The translations under genes were made by a program, and so were the position numbers. Under the pieces are notes generated by a model. It saw only the letters and a list, made by a program, of their open reading frames with translations. It searched no databases and was not told the origin of the DNA. Of a stretch of DNA of 11,062 nucleotides, positions 4,564-11,062 are shown one piece after another. Source of the stretch: Thermoleophilia bacterium (GTDB taxonomy: Bacteria > Actinomycetota > Thermoleophilia > Gaiellales > SKUG01); assembly GCA_025964465.1 (NCBI GenBank), contig JAOPYS010000221.1, forward strand, positions 1-11,062, in the 5' to 3' direction. The first letter of the stretch is position 1, and each line of letters starts with the position of its first letter.

Positions 4564-5337
4564 ATGACCGCCACCGTCGCCGAGATCCTCGAGCACGCCG
4601 AGACCCTGCTGGACGCGCACGCGTTCAGCGACTTCTGCCCCGTCGGCCTGCAGGTCGCGGGACGCGCGACGCAGGTGGAGGCGATCGCCACGAGCGTCAG
4701 CTCGACCCGCGACGCGTTCGAACGGGCGGAGGCGATGGGCGCCCAGCTGCTGCTGTGCCATCACGGCCTGTTCTGGAAGGGCATGTCCCAGGTGGTCGAC
4801 CCCGTCCTGCGCGACCGGCTCGAGGTGCTGTTCCGCGGCGGCATCACGCTCGCCGGCTACCACCTCTGCCTCGACGCGCACCCCGAGCTCGGCAACAACG
4901 CGCTCATCGCCGACGCGCTCGAGCTGTCGCGCACCGGGGAGCCGTTCGCCGAGCACGGCGGCCGGGCGATCGGACTGGTCGGGGAGGTCTCGGGCGACGG
5001 CGAGCCGTTCGACGCTTTCGTGGCCCGCGTGCAGTCCGTGCTGGGTGGCCGCGCACCGCTCGTGCTCGGTGTCCGCCCCGACCGCGTGCGCCGCGTCGCG
5101 GTCTGCTCCGGCGGGTCGGCCTCCAACATCGCCGACGCCGCGGCCCTCGGCTGCGACGTGTTCCTCACCGGCGAGCCGCGCGAGGACACGCAGGCCTTCG
5201 GGCGCGAACTGGGCATCACCCTGCTCGCCGGCGGCCACCACGCCACCGAGGTGTTCGGCATCCGCGCGCTCGGCGAGCACCTCGCCGGCCACTTCGGCGT
5301 GCGTCACGTATTCCTCGACGCCGACAACCCCGTCTGA
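4564..5337 (+). CDS. Nif3-like dinuclear metal center protein (YbgI/DUF34 family)
   Basis: This 257-residue protein matches the YbgI type of Nif3 family in length and motifs: DFCPVGLQVAGR near residue 23, the paired His in LLLCHHGLFWKG (His66 and His67), YHLCLDAHPELGNNAL (His100 and Asp104) and GGHHATEVFGIRAL (His225 and Glu229). These residues bind two metal ions at the inner face of a hexameric ring. The biochemical role is not settled; some members are annotated as GTP cyclohydrolase 1 type 2, which I would not assume here. It is cytoplasmic, with no signal peptide. ATG 4564 begins the domain directly; upstream there is no Shine-Dalgarno sequence. It is divergent from ssb, and its 3' side carries a large inverted repeat before fadD. 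Confidence 0.9.
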   Translation: MTATVAEILEHAETLLDAHAFSDFCPVGLQVAGRATQVEAIATSVSSTRDAFERAEAMGAQLLLCHHGLFWKGMSQVVDPVLRDRLEVLFRGGITLAGYHLCLDAHPELGNNALIADALELSRTGEPFAEHGGRAIGLVGEVSGDGEPFDAFVARVQSVLGGRAPLVLGVRPDRVRRVAVCSGGSASNIADAAALGCDVFLTGEPREDTQAFGRELGITLLAGGHHATEVFGIRALGEHLAGHFGVRHVFLDADNPV

Positions 5338-5348
5338 CTCCCCCCACA

Positions 5349-5414
5349 CCTCCCCCACTATGAGGTCGATCGTGCCGCTGAGGGGGCCGATCGACCTCAT
5401 ACTCGAAGGGGAGG
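5349..5414 (+). terminator. Large inverted repeat after the Nif3-family gene
   Basis: The 14-base arms 5359-5372 (TATGAGGTCGATCG) and 5388-5401 are exact reverse complements around a 15-base loop. Outside them CCTCCCC (5349-5355) can pair with GGGGAGG (5408-5414), extending the structure. It starts 11 bases after the Nif3-family stop, so a terminator is the simplest reading, though no T-tract follows. Because the inner arms are less GC-rich than the surroundings and perfectly symmetric, a dispersed palindromic repeat or a binding site for fadD control are alternatives. Confidence 0.55.
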
Positions 5415-5483
5415 GGGATGGCGGGCGAGGTTTCACGCGTGCGATGGCGCGTGCGAGGGTAGGCGACTGAGCGACGGACGCTC

Positions 5484-5504
5484 GCGCGCGCGGTTGGCGC
5501 GCGC
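5484..5504 (+). repeat. GC-only hairpin in the fadD upstream region
   Basis: GCGCGCGC at 5484-5491 and 5497-5504 form an 8-bp stem around GGTTG, ending 35 bases before the fadD start. If the promoter lies further upstream this is in the 5' leader. The rest of the 202-base gap is low in A and T, with a single TA step (5460-5461) between 5402 and 5539, so no clear -10 box can be named. Confidence 0.35.
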
Positions 5505-5539
5505 ACGCACCCACGCACCACGCCGAGAGGGATCCACCG

Positions 5540-7399
5540 ATGACCGAGACGCTGCACGGCATGTTCGTCGAGAGCGCGCGCACGAACGCCGCGAAGACCG
5601 CGTACGTGGAACGCGTCGACGGGGAGTGGCGCAACACGTCGTTCGCCGACGCCCTCGCCCGCGTCGAGGCGATCGGCGCCGGGCTGCTCGAGCTGGGCGT
5701 GCAGCCGGACGACCGCGTCGTCATCCTCTCGATGTCGAACCTCGCGTGGTCGCTCACCGACTACGCCATCCTCGGCACCGCGGCGACCACCGTCCCGATC
5801 TACCAGACCAGCTCGCCCGACGAGTGTCGCTACATCATCGACAACGCCAAGGGCAGCGTCATCTTCGTCGAGGACCGCCACCACCTCGCCAAGATCCGCG
5901 ACCAGCGCGACCAGCTCCCCGAGCTGCGCACCGTCATCGTCTTCGACCCCACGGGCGTCGAGCTGGACGCCGGCGCAGGCGAGCTCTCCCTCGCCGAGCT
6001 CGAGGAGCGCGGCCGCGCCGCCGGCTCCGAGGCGTGGCACGCCGCGGGCGCGACCGTCACCCCGCAGGACCTCGCCACCATCATCTACACGAGCGGCACC
6101 ACCGGCCCCCCCAAGGGCTGCATGCTCACGCACGAGAACTACGTGTTCATGACGGAGCAGGCCGCCAACCGCGGCGTGGGCCTGTTCGAGGACGACGACC
6201 GCATCGTCCTGTTCCTGCCCCTCGCCCACACCTTCGCGCGCGTCACCCACTTCGCCGCGACGCGCGTCGGCATCGAGCTGGCCTTCACCACCATCGCGAC
6301 GCTCATGGACGACCTCGCCGAGCTGCAGCCCACGCTGCTGCCCAGCGTGCCGCGCGTGTTCGAGAAGGCCTACACCCGCATCCTCGGGCAGTTCAACGAG
6401 GCCACGGGCGCCAAGCGCAAGCTCATCGACCGCGCCATGCGCGTCGGCACGCTCCGCGGCAAGTACGTCCAACGTGGGCGCCGCGTCCCGCCCGTGCTCG
6501 CCGCCCAGTACGCGCTCTTCCACAAGCTCGTGTTCGCCAAGATCCACGCGCGCTTCGGCGGGAAGATGCGCCTGTTCATCTCCGGCGGCGCACCGCTCAG
6601 CCGCGAGGTGGGCGAGTTCTTCCTCGCCTGCGGCATCATCATCGTCGAAGGCTACGGGCTCACCGAGTCCACCACGGCCATCGCGGTCAACCACCCCGAC
6701 GACTTCCGCCTCGGCTCCGTCGGCAAGCTCTTCGAGGGGACGGAGGCGAAGGTCGCCTCCGACGGCGAGCTGCTCGTCAAGGGCAAGGTCGTGTTCCAGG
6801 GCTACTACGACAACGACGAGGCCACCCGCGAGACGCTCGACCCGGAGGGCTGGCTGCACACGGGTGACATCGGCGAGTTCGACCAGCAGGGGTTCCTCTA
6901 CATCACCGACCGCAAGAAGGACCTCATCGTCACCGCGGGCGGCAAGAACATCTCCCCCGCCAACATCGAGAACGCGCTGAAGGCGACGCAGTACGTCTCG
7001 CAGGCGCTGGTCTTCGGCGACAAGAAGCCCTACATCACGGCGCTCGTCACGCTCGACCCCGACGAGCTGCGCACGTTCTGCGAGGGCAACGGGCTGCCGA
7101 CCGACACGTACGAGGCGATCGCCCGCCCGGAGGTGCAGGAGCTGCTGCGCGAGGCGTTCACCAAGGTCAACGCCGGGCTCGGTCGGGTCGAGCAGGTCAA
7201 GCGCTACCGCATCCTGCCGATCGACTTCACCACCGAGACGGGCGAGCTGACGCCGTCGCTCAAGCTCAAGCGCAAGGTCGTGGTCGAGCGCTACGGGCAG
7301 TGGATCGAGGAGATGTACGCGGCCGACGCCGCCGACGTCGAAGCGATCACCGACCCGCGCATCGGCGCGCTGCAGGACGCCCCGAAGGTGACGGCCTGA
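5540..7399 (+). CDS. fadD: Long-chain fatty acyl-CoA synthetase (AMP-forming), FadD15-like
   Basis: This 619-residue enzyme has all main signatures of the ANL adenylating family: the P-loop YTSGTTGPPKG (183-193), GYGLTESTT (371-379), GWLHTGD (437-443), the hinge and following loop DRKKDLIVTAGGKN (457-470) and the C-terminal TPSLKLKRK, where Lys575 is the likely adenylation lysine. The long insert between the P-loop and GYGLTE, with LPLAHTFAR and PSVPRVFEKAY, is typical of long-chain acyl-CoA synthetases of the FadD15 group rather than short-chain or aryl ligases. It activates fatty acids to acyl-AMP and then acyl-CoA in the cytoplasm or at the membrane face. AGAGGGA (5526-5532) seven bases upstream supports ATG 5540. 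The enolase-superfamily gene follows after one base. Chain-length preference is not readable from sequence. Confidence 0.93.
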   Translation: MTETLHGMFVESARTNAAKTAYVERVDGEWRNTSFADALARVEAIGAGLLELGVQPDDRVVILSMSNLAWSLTDYAILGTAATTVPIYQTSSPDECRYIIDNAKGSVIFVEDRHHLAKIRDQRDQLPELRTVIVFDPTGVELDAGAGELSLAELEERGRAAGSEAWHAAGATVTPQDLATIIYTSGTTGPPKGCMLTHENYVFMTEQAANRGVGLFEDDDRIVLFLPLAHTFARVTHFAATRVGIELAFTTIATLMDDLAELQPTLLPSVPRVFEKAYTRILGQFNEATGAKRKLIDRAMRVGTLRGKYVQRGRRVPPVLAAQYALFHKLVFAKIHARFGGKMRLFISGGAPLSREVGEFFLACGIIIVEGYGLTESTTAIAVNHPDDFRLGSVGKLFEGTEAKVASDGELLVKGKVVFQGYYDNDEATRETLDPEGWLHTGDIGEFDQQGFLYITDRKKDLIVTAGGKNISPANIENALKATQYVSQALVFGDKKPYITALVTLDPDELRTFCEGNGLPTDTYEAIARPEVQELLREAFTKVNAGLGRVEQVKRYRILPIDFTTETGELTPSLKLKRKVVVERYGQWIEEMYAADAADVEAITDPRIGALQDAPKVTA

Positions 7400-7400
7400 C

Positions 7401-8558
7401 ATGGCGACGCACCCCGCGCACACCGTGAGGACGTGGACCAACCGGGCCGGGATGGCCGGGCGCCTGCTCGACGCCATCCTCGCGCTGCCGGTGCAGGTGG
7501 AGGGCCTCGCGACGTCGCAGGGGCGACTGCCGGCGGGGCGCACGACGACCACGGTGGAGCTGCGCGGGCGCGGGCACACCGGGCGCGGGGAGGACGTCTC
7601 CTACTCGAGCGACACGCAGGCCGCGTTGCCCGGGATCTACGCAGCGCTCGACCTGGCAGGCAGCTGGACGATGGGGTCGCTCTCCGAGCACCTCGAGACG
7701 CTCGACCCGCTCGTCCCGGAGGACCCGAGGATGAGCGACAAGCCGGGGTTCCACCGGTGGGCCGTGGAGAGCGCGGCGCTCGACCTGGCGCTGCGCCAGC
7801 GCGGTTGCGACCTGGCCGAGCTGGTGGGCGAGCCGTGGCGGCCGGTGCGCGTGTCGCTGTCGATGGGGCTGGGTGACCCGCCGACCGCCGAGGTCGTGGA
7901 TCGCTGGCTCGAGCTCGACCCCACGATCACCTTCAAGCTGGACACGTCGATGGACTGGGACCACGAGCTGGTCGGCGACCTCGCCGCCCACCCGGGCGCG
8001 GTCTCGACGGTCGACTTCAAGGGCCTCTACCACGGCGACTGGATCAGCAACGACTACCCGCCGACGCTGTACCAGGCGGTCGCGCAGGGGCTGCCGGAGG
8101 CGCTCCTCGAGGACGCACGCCTCGACGACGCGGTGCGCGACGCCTTCGACGAGGGAGCGTTCGCGCGACTGGCGTGGGACTACCCGATCACCACGCCACA
8201 GGACGTGCCCGGCCTCGAGCGATCGACCGCCGCGTTCAGCGACCTTCGCCCGGGCGCGGTGAACATCAAGCCGTCACGCTTCGGCAGCCTGGAGCGGCTG
8301 CTCGGCACCATCATGCTCTGCGATGCCGAGGGCCTGCCGTGCTACGCGGGTGGGCAGTTCGAGCTGGGCATCGGCCGCACCCAGGTGCAGTCGATCGCGA
8401 GCCTGTGCTTCCCGGACGCGCCCAACGACTGCGCGCCCGCGATGTTCCACGGCGCCACGCCGGCCACGCCCGACCTGCCGCTCGGCCCGGTCACCGTGCC
8501 CGCCGGCCAGCCCGGGTTCGGCTGGGACGCACCCACGCCCGCGTCACCCGTCGCCTGA
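7401..8558 (+). CDS. Enolase-superfamily protein (OSBS / muconate-lactonizing-like), reaction unknown
   Basis: This 385-residue protein has enolase-superfamily length and barrel motifs: WAVESAALDLALRQRG at the start of the barrel domain (120-135), TFKLDTS (177-183), VDFKG (Asp205), LLEDAR (Glu237), LAWDYPIT (Asp260), NIKPSRFGSLERLL (Lys290) and GGQFELGIGR (317-326). Asp205, Glu237 and Asp260 fit the three metal ligands, and Lys290 fits the lysine on strand six of o-succinylbenzoate synthase and N-acylamino acid racemase relatives. The strand-two KxK motif reads Lys-Leu-Asp, so the usual second catalytic lysine seems absent. ATG 7401 lies one base after the fadD stop (7397-7399), so the two are probably translationally coupled. 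The substrate is unknown, possibly a carboxylate or CoA-linked acid. Gene certain, superfamily likely, reaction not assignable. Confidence 0.8.
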   Translation: MATHPAHTVRTWTNRAGMAGRLLDAILALPVQVEGLATSQGRLPAGRTTTTVELRGRGHTGRGEDVSYSSDTQAALPGIYAALDLAGSWTMGSLSEHLETLDPLVPEDPRMSDKPGFHRWAVESAALDLALRQRGCDLAELVGEPWRPVRVSLSMGLGDPPTAEVVDRWLELDPTITFKLDTSMDWDHELVGDLAAHPGAVSTVDFKGLYHGDWISNDYPPTLYQAVAQGLPEALLEDARLDDAVRDAFDEGAFARLAWDYPITTPQDVPGLERSTAAFSDLRPGAVNIKPSRFGSLERLLGTIMLCDAEGLPCYAGGQFELGIGRTQVQSIASLCFPDAPNDCAPAMFHGATPATPDLPLGPVTVPAGQPGFGWDAPTPASPVA

Positions 8559-8592
8559 CGCCTGCCCATACCCGGAAGGGCTGGACCGCCGG

Positions 8593-9846
8593 CTATCGCG
8601 CTGCGCGCGTGTTGGCACCACGCTCGAGGATCTTCTTCCAGCGCGCCGTGGTGCTGTCGGAGCGCGTGTCCTCGGCGAGGTTCTTGATCACGCCACGGCG
8701 GCTGATCTCGATGCCGTGCCGGGCGCACACCTCGCGGTAGTGCTCGAAGTCGCTGGCGAGCTGCTCGGTGACGCTCTCGAACCCGTGCCGCGCGATCTGC
8801 ACGCGCTGCGAGACGTTCATGATCTGCGTGGAGAACATCAGCTCGTCGTCGCGCCGCGGCTCGATGAGGATGAAGTCCACGTCCGGGTGCATGTGGCGCC
8901 AGTGCTCCAGCCGCTCGTGCAGCGCGTTCCAGACCAGGCACTTGAGCATCTGCGAGCCCACCATGTGCAGGCCCATGTCGCTGATGCGCCGTGGGCGCCC
9001 GCCCGCCTTGGTGGGCGCGAGGCGGTCGTTGCCGAACGGCACGATCGAGTTGACGATGACGACGAGCTTCGCGCCCTTCTCCACCGCGGTCTCCACGTTG
9101 GCGAAGCTGCGCAGCCCACCGTCGACGAACTCGCGCCCGCGGATGCGGATGCCCTGGTACACGAGCGGCAGCGCGGCGCTCGCAGCGGTCGCGCGCGAGA
9201 TCTCCACGTCGTCCCAGCCGGCCTCGCCGAACACCACCGGCTCGCACGTGTCGAGGTCGGTCGCGACGATGTACAGCTCCTTGCCGACCTCGCGGAAGTC
9301 GTTGCTCCAGCCGTCGCGCTGCAGCTGGCGCTCGAGCATCTCGGCCATGCCCTCGAGCGAGTAGAAGCCACCGGGCGCCAGGTCCGAGAACATGGCGAGC
9401 GCGTCGACGAGCGACAGGTTGCGGATGTTGAGCGCCACGTCCTTGGCGATGCGGGCCGCGTCGAGCGGCAGGCGCATCGCGCTGTTGCGCAGGCCCTTCC
9501 AGTTGGGCTTGAGCAGGCGCTCCAGCTCGAGCGGCTCGTAGCCGGGCACCTCCTTGCCGTCGAGCAGCGCCATCATGTCCTCGGGGCGCGCGCCGTTGGC
9601 GATGAGCGAGCCGATGAACGCCCCGCACGACGTGCCGACGACCATGTCGAAGTCGTTGACCGACGTGTTGACGCCGAGCATGTCGATCGCCCGCAGCGCA
9701 CCGATCTGGTACACGCCGCCGGTGAACCCGCCACCGGTCAGGACGAGCGCCGTCTTGCCGGGTCGGGCCTGCTCGCCCGAGGCGACGCGGTTCTCGCGCG
9801 TGCGCCGTCGGCGGTCGCCCTCGCTGATGTCGACGATCTTCCCCAT
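8593..9846 (-). CDS. Patatin-like phospholipase family protein
   Basis: This 417-residue protein carries the patatin catalytic dyad: oxyanion loop LTGGGFTGGVYQIGALRA (36-53), nucleophile elbow GTSCG (Ser73) and EFVDGGLRSF (Asp242). Patatins hydrolyse acyl esters of phospholipids or other lipids. A charged, Arg-rich N-terminus (about 30 residues) precedes the domain, and no signal peptide or membrane span is seen, so it is probably cytoplasmic or peripheral to the membrane. The C-terminal about 150 residues hold an ILIEPRRDDELMF segment and helical sequence beyond the catalytic core. ATG 9846 has GGGGAGA seven bases upstream, and a TACACT promoter lies about 65 bases upstream. It converges on the enolase-like gene, with a 34-base gap. 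Family is certain; lipid substrate unknown. Confidence 0.9.
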   Translation of the reverse strand: MGKIVDISEGDRRRRTRENRVASGEQARPGKTALVLTGGGFTGGVYQIGALRAIDMLGVNTSVNDFDMVVGTSCGAFIGSLIANGARPEDMMALLDGKEVPGYEPLELERLLKPNWKGLRNSAMRLPLDAARIAKDVALNIRNLSLVDALAMFSDLAPGGFYSLEGMAEMLERQLQRDGWSNDFREVGKELYIVATDLDTCEPVVFGEAGWDDVEISRATAASAALPLVYQGIRIRGREFVDGGLRSFANVETAVEKGAKLVVIVNSIVPFGNDRLAPTKAGGRPRRISDMGLHMVGSQMLKCLVWNALHERLEHWRHMHPDVDFILIEPRRDDELMFSTQIMNVSQRVQIARHGFESVTEQLASDFEHYREVCARHGIEISRRGVIKNLAEDTRSDSTTARWKKILERGANTRAAR

Positions 9847-9880
9847 GCGGCGGTCTCCCCGGGAGTGCGACGCGACCCCG

Positions 9881-9894
9881 GACGCGATCGCGTC
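9881..9894. promoter_or_regulatory. 14-bp perfect palindrome in the patatin gene 5' leader
   Basis: GACGCGATCGCGTC is its own reverse complement without a spacer. It lies between the predicted transcription start (about 9905) and the patatin ATG, at about +12 to +25, a usual place for a repressor operator. GCG-rich palindromes arise by chance in such DNA, so this is tentative. Confidence 0.35.
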
Positions 9895-9911
9895 GGCATC
9901 GGGCGCACATC

Positions 9912-9917
9912 AGTGTA
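9912..9917 (-). promoter_or_regulatory. -10 box of the patatin gene promoter
   Basis: The minus strand reads TACACT, a full TANNNT match, 65 bases before ATG 9846. No good -35 hexamer is found at 17-18 bases spacing (CATGAA or GCATGA). It would give a leader of about 59 bases that includes the Shine-Dalgarno site GGGGAGA (9854-9860). Confidence 0.5.
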
Positions 9918-9946
9918 TGCCCCGGGCCCGTCACTTCATGCGTCGC

Positions 9947-9970
9947 GATCGGGCCGTTCGACGGTCGATC
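9947..9970 (-). terminator. Hairpin after the Met/His-rich protein gene
   Basis: GATCG (9947-9951) pairs with CGATC (9966-9970), and CCGT (9954-9957) with ACGG (9961-9964), with a small internal loop and a TCG apical loop. It begins 17 bases after the stop codon in the minus direction. There is no T-tract. It also lies 30 bases upstream of the patatin -10 box, so it may have a regulatory role instead. Confidence 0.4.
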
Positions 9971-9986
9971 CACCACACGGGGAGCC

Positions 9987-10883
9987 CTAGCCTGCGGCGT
10001 CGAGCACGAATCGGGCCGTGTGGACGACCCCGTCCACCTGGAACTGCGTGAACACCACGTACGTGCCGGAGGACGGCAGCGTGACGTCGAAGCGGACGCT
10101 GTCGGCGTGGGAGGGCCCACCGAACGGATGGACGTGCAGGTAGGCGAAGTCCGTCGTCCGCAGCACGACGGTGTGCCCCAGCGAGCCGAGGTACGGCTGC
10201 AGCTCGACCTGGCGCCCGGCCGCCTCGACGTCGACGAACATCGAGCCCTCGTGCTTCGCCCGGATGTCCTCGGTCGAGAGCGTGACGGTATAGCCGTCGA
10301 CGTGGTCGGTGGCGGACGACGCCGGCAGCTCGATCGTTGGCGCCGAGCCGGACCCGACGATGAGGTCCGTCGCAAGCGCGGTCTTGTCGCCGCCCTCGGG
10401 CGTGAAGTCGGCGATGAGGCGATATCGGCCGGGTGCGCCGAAGCGCACGGGCGTCGCCCACGTCCCGTCGGCATCGAGCGTCGGGTGGAGGTGCCGGTAC
10501 CCGGTGAAGTCGCGGCGCACGAGGACGAGGTGCAGCCGCTTCGTGTACTCGGGCGTGTAGTCGCGCAGCACGCCGCCATGACGCCCCACGATGCGGAATT
10601 GCACGCTCGACCCGGCGAGGTCCACCTTCGGGGTGAGCAGTTCGAGGGAGAAGTGCTCGTTGCTCGCCGCCGTGCCCTGCGCGGACCCGGCGGCGGGCAT
10701 GTCCATGCCGGCCATGTCGTCGCCCGAGGCTGCGTGCGCGTGGTCGGTCGTGGCTGCGGGGGCGCGCGTCGCACCGCTCCCCCGGCGCGACCCGGCGTCG
10801 TGGTGACGCGCCACGGCACCGACGACGACCACCCCTGTGGCGAGGGCCAGGACGGTGGTGATGACGATCGCTCGACGTCGCAA
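9987..10883 (-). CDS. Membrane-anchored or secreted Met/His-rich protein with internal duplication, probably metal-binding
   Basis: I do not recognise a named family for this 298-residue protein. Residues 2-4 are Arg, then a hydrophobic stretch of about 20 residues (AIVITTVLALATGVVVVGAV) acts as signal peptide or anchor. A linker with HAHAASGDDMAGMDM (about 48-62) resembles His/Met-rich copper-binding segments. The exported part has two similar beta-rich modules, at about 116-160 and 236-281, sharing DF-x-Y-x-H-x-HP followed by VRF and a GxYxxxxxF strand. The start is TTG 10883, since no ATG or GTG precedes the hydrophobic segment outside the NlpC/P60 gene, and GGGG lies eight bases upstream. 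It is 58 bases downstream of that gene. Copper binding is an inference from composition. Confidence 0.7.
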   Translation of the reverse strand: MRRRAIVITTVLALATGVVVVGAVARHHDAGSRRGSGATRAPAATTDHAHAASGDDMAGMDMPAAGSAQGTAASNEHFSLELLTPKVDLAGSSVQFRIVGRHGGVLRDYTPEYTKRLHLVLVRRDFTGYRHLHPTLDADGTWATPVRFGAPGRYRLIADFTPEGGDKTALATDLIVGSGSAPTIELPASSATDHVDGYTVTLSTEDIRAKHEGSMFVDVEAAGRQVELQPYLGSLGHTVVLRTTDFAYLHVHPFGGPSHADSVRFDVTLPSSGTYVVFTQFQVDGVVHTARFVLDAAG

Positions 10884-10907
10884 CGGGTGCCCCAGGTCGA
10901 GGTCGGC

Positions 10908-10928
10908 GCGGCCCCCGGGACCGGCCGC
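10908..10928 (-). terminator. Hairpin between the NlpC/P60 gene and the Met/His-rich protein gene
   Basis: GCGGCC (10908-10913) and GGCCGC (10923-10928) form a 6-bp stem with a 9-base GC-rich loop, 13 bases beyond the NlpC/P60 stop in the minus direction and 24 bases before the TTG start of the next gene. It could be an attenuating terminator or a leader structure. No T-tract. Confidence 0.35.
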
Positions 10929-10941
10929 TCGTGCGGAAACC

Positions 10942-11062
10942 CTACACGCGTCGGGCGTGGGCCATGCCGTAGTCGGAGAGCGACGTGACCTTGACCACGT
11001 CGCCCGTGTGCGGCGCGTGCACGAAGCTGCCGCCACCCACGTAGATGCCGACGTGCCCGTCA
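10942..11062 (-). CDS. NlpC/P60-family peptidase, C-terminal 39 residues (partial at right edge)
   Basis: The minus strand enters the window in frame at 11061 (base 11062 belongs to the previous codon) and ends at TAG 10942-10944. The visible residues begin GHVGIYVGGGSFVHAPHTG after one Asp and continue VVKVTSLSDYGMAHARRV. HVGIY with a following FVHAP is the C-terminal half of the NlpC/P60 active site, with its catalytic His and the third polar residue; the catalytic Cys lies outside the window. These enzymes cut peptide bonds in cell-wall stem peptides, usually gamma-D-Glu to diaminopimelate, and are normally exported. The rest of the protein cannot be judged. The Met/His-rich protein gene follows 58 bases later on the same strand. 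Confidence 0.85.
   Translation of the reverse strand, partial: DGHVGIYVGGGSFVHAPHTGDVVKVTSLSDYGMAHARRV

Noticed and set aside
5360..5470. A 36-residue plus-strand reading frame starting within the inverted repeat.
   Set aside because: It starts in the hairpin arm, has no ribosome binding site, and a similar peptide start appears on the other strand only because of the symmetry.
5216..7579. A 787-residue minus-strand open frame opposite fadD.
   Set aside because: It is the antisense shadow expected for GC-rich coding DNA, with low-complexity charged sequence, while the plus strand encodes a full acyl-CoA synthetase.
5540..8558. The ligase plus enolase-superfamily pair as menaquinone genes menE and menC.
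   Set aside because: The ligase is 619 residues with long-chain acyl-CoA synthetase inserts, longer than MenE, the enolase-like protein has an altered KxK motif, and no other men genes are in the window.
8561..8584. Hairpin CCTGCCC / GGGCTGG in the 34-base gap between the enolase-like and patatin genes.
   Set aside because: Only four continuous pairs plus two beyond a mismatch, with a 10-base loop; too weak to call as a terminator.
8342..10819. An 825-residue minus-strand open frame across the patatin and Met/His-rich genes.
   Set aside because: It is Arg/Ala/Pro-rich and lies in a different frame from two well-supported genes on the same strand.
1..11062. CRISPR arrays, insertion sequences, toxin-antitoxin or phage defence genes.
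   Set aside because: No regularly spaced repeats, transposase motifs, terminal repeats with target duplications, or defence-type domains were seen in any supported gene.

Overview
The window is very GC-rich, densely coded DNA from a high-GC Gram-positive bacterium. The TANNNT -10 boxes placed 6-7 bases before ATG (leaderless transcription) and the gene content (FadD15-type acyl-CoA synthetase, standalone NifU C-terminal protein, NlpC/P60 peptidase) suggest Actinomycetota. The glutathione S-transferase-like gene and the enolase-superfamily gene look to me like those of class Thermoleophilia (Solirubrobacterales relatives); that placement is an inference. I see no mobile element, CRISPR array or rRNA. 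Gaps between genes are short, the longest being 243 bases (3770-4012) and 202 bases (5338-5539).

Left third (1-3400): the C-terminal half of a family III CoA-transferase/alpha-methylacyl-CoA racemase runs in from the left edge and converges on a nitrilase-superfamily amidase. Both stop codons lie in one perfect inverted repeat. Upstream of the amidase, on the same strand, is a small helical protein of unknown function. It is divergent from a NifU C-terminal iron-sulfur protein. Next come a tRNA-Pro(CGG) with its own promoter and a long hairpin terminator, then a glutathione S-transferase-like protein. Three start codons in this part are preceded by TANNNT at leaderless spacing.

Middle (3400-5540): a STAS-domain protein (tail to tail with the GST gene), a single-stranded DNA-binding protein lacking the usual acidic tip, and a divergent Nif3-family metal protein. 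The gaps carry strong inverted repeats at 3945-3982 and 5359-5401, and a set of GTGACG half-sites spaced 21, 21 and 11 bases apart between ssb and the Nif3 gene.

Right part (5540-11062): a long-chain acyl-CoA synthetase is followed after one base by an enolase-superfamily protein, so the two are probably co-translated. They converge on a minus-strand group: an NlpC/P60 peptidase (only its C-terminus is inside the window), a membrane-anchored or secreted Met/His-rich protein with an internal duplication (probably metal-binding), and a patatin-like lipase with its own promoter. Lipid and acyl-CoA functions recur (CoA-transferase, acyl-CoA synthetase, patatin), but they sit in separate transcription units and nothing shows that they form one pathway. 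I did not find a convincing new multi-gene system. The best leads are the enolase-superfamily protein with an apparently altered catalytic motif, the duplicated His/Met-rich exported protein, the tipless SSB and the structured intergenic repeats.
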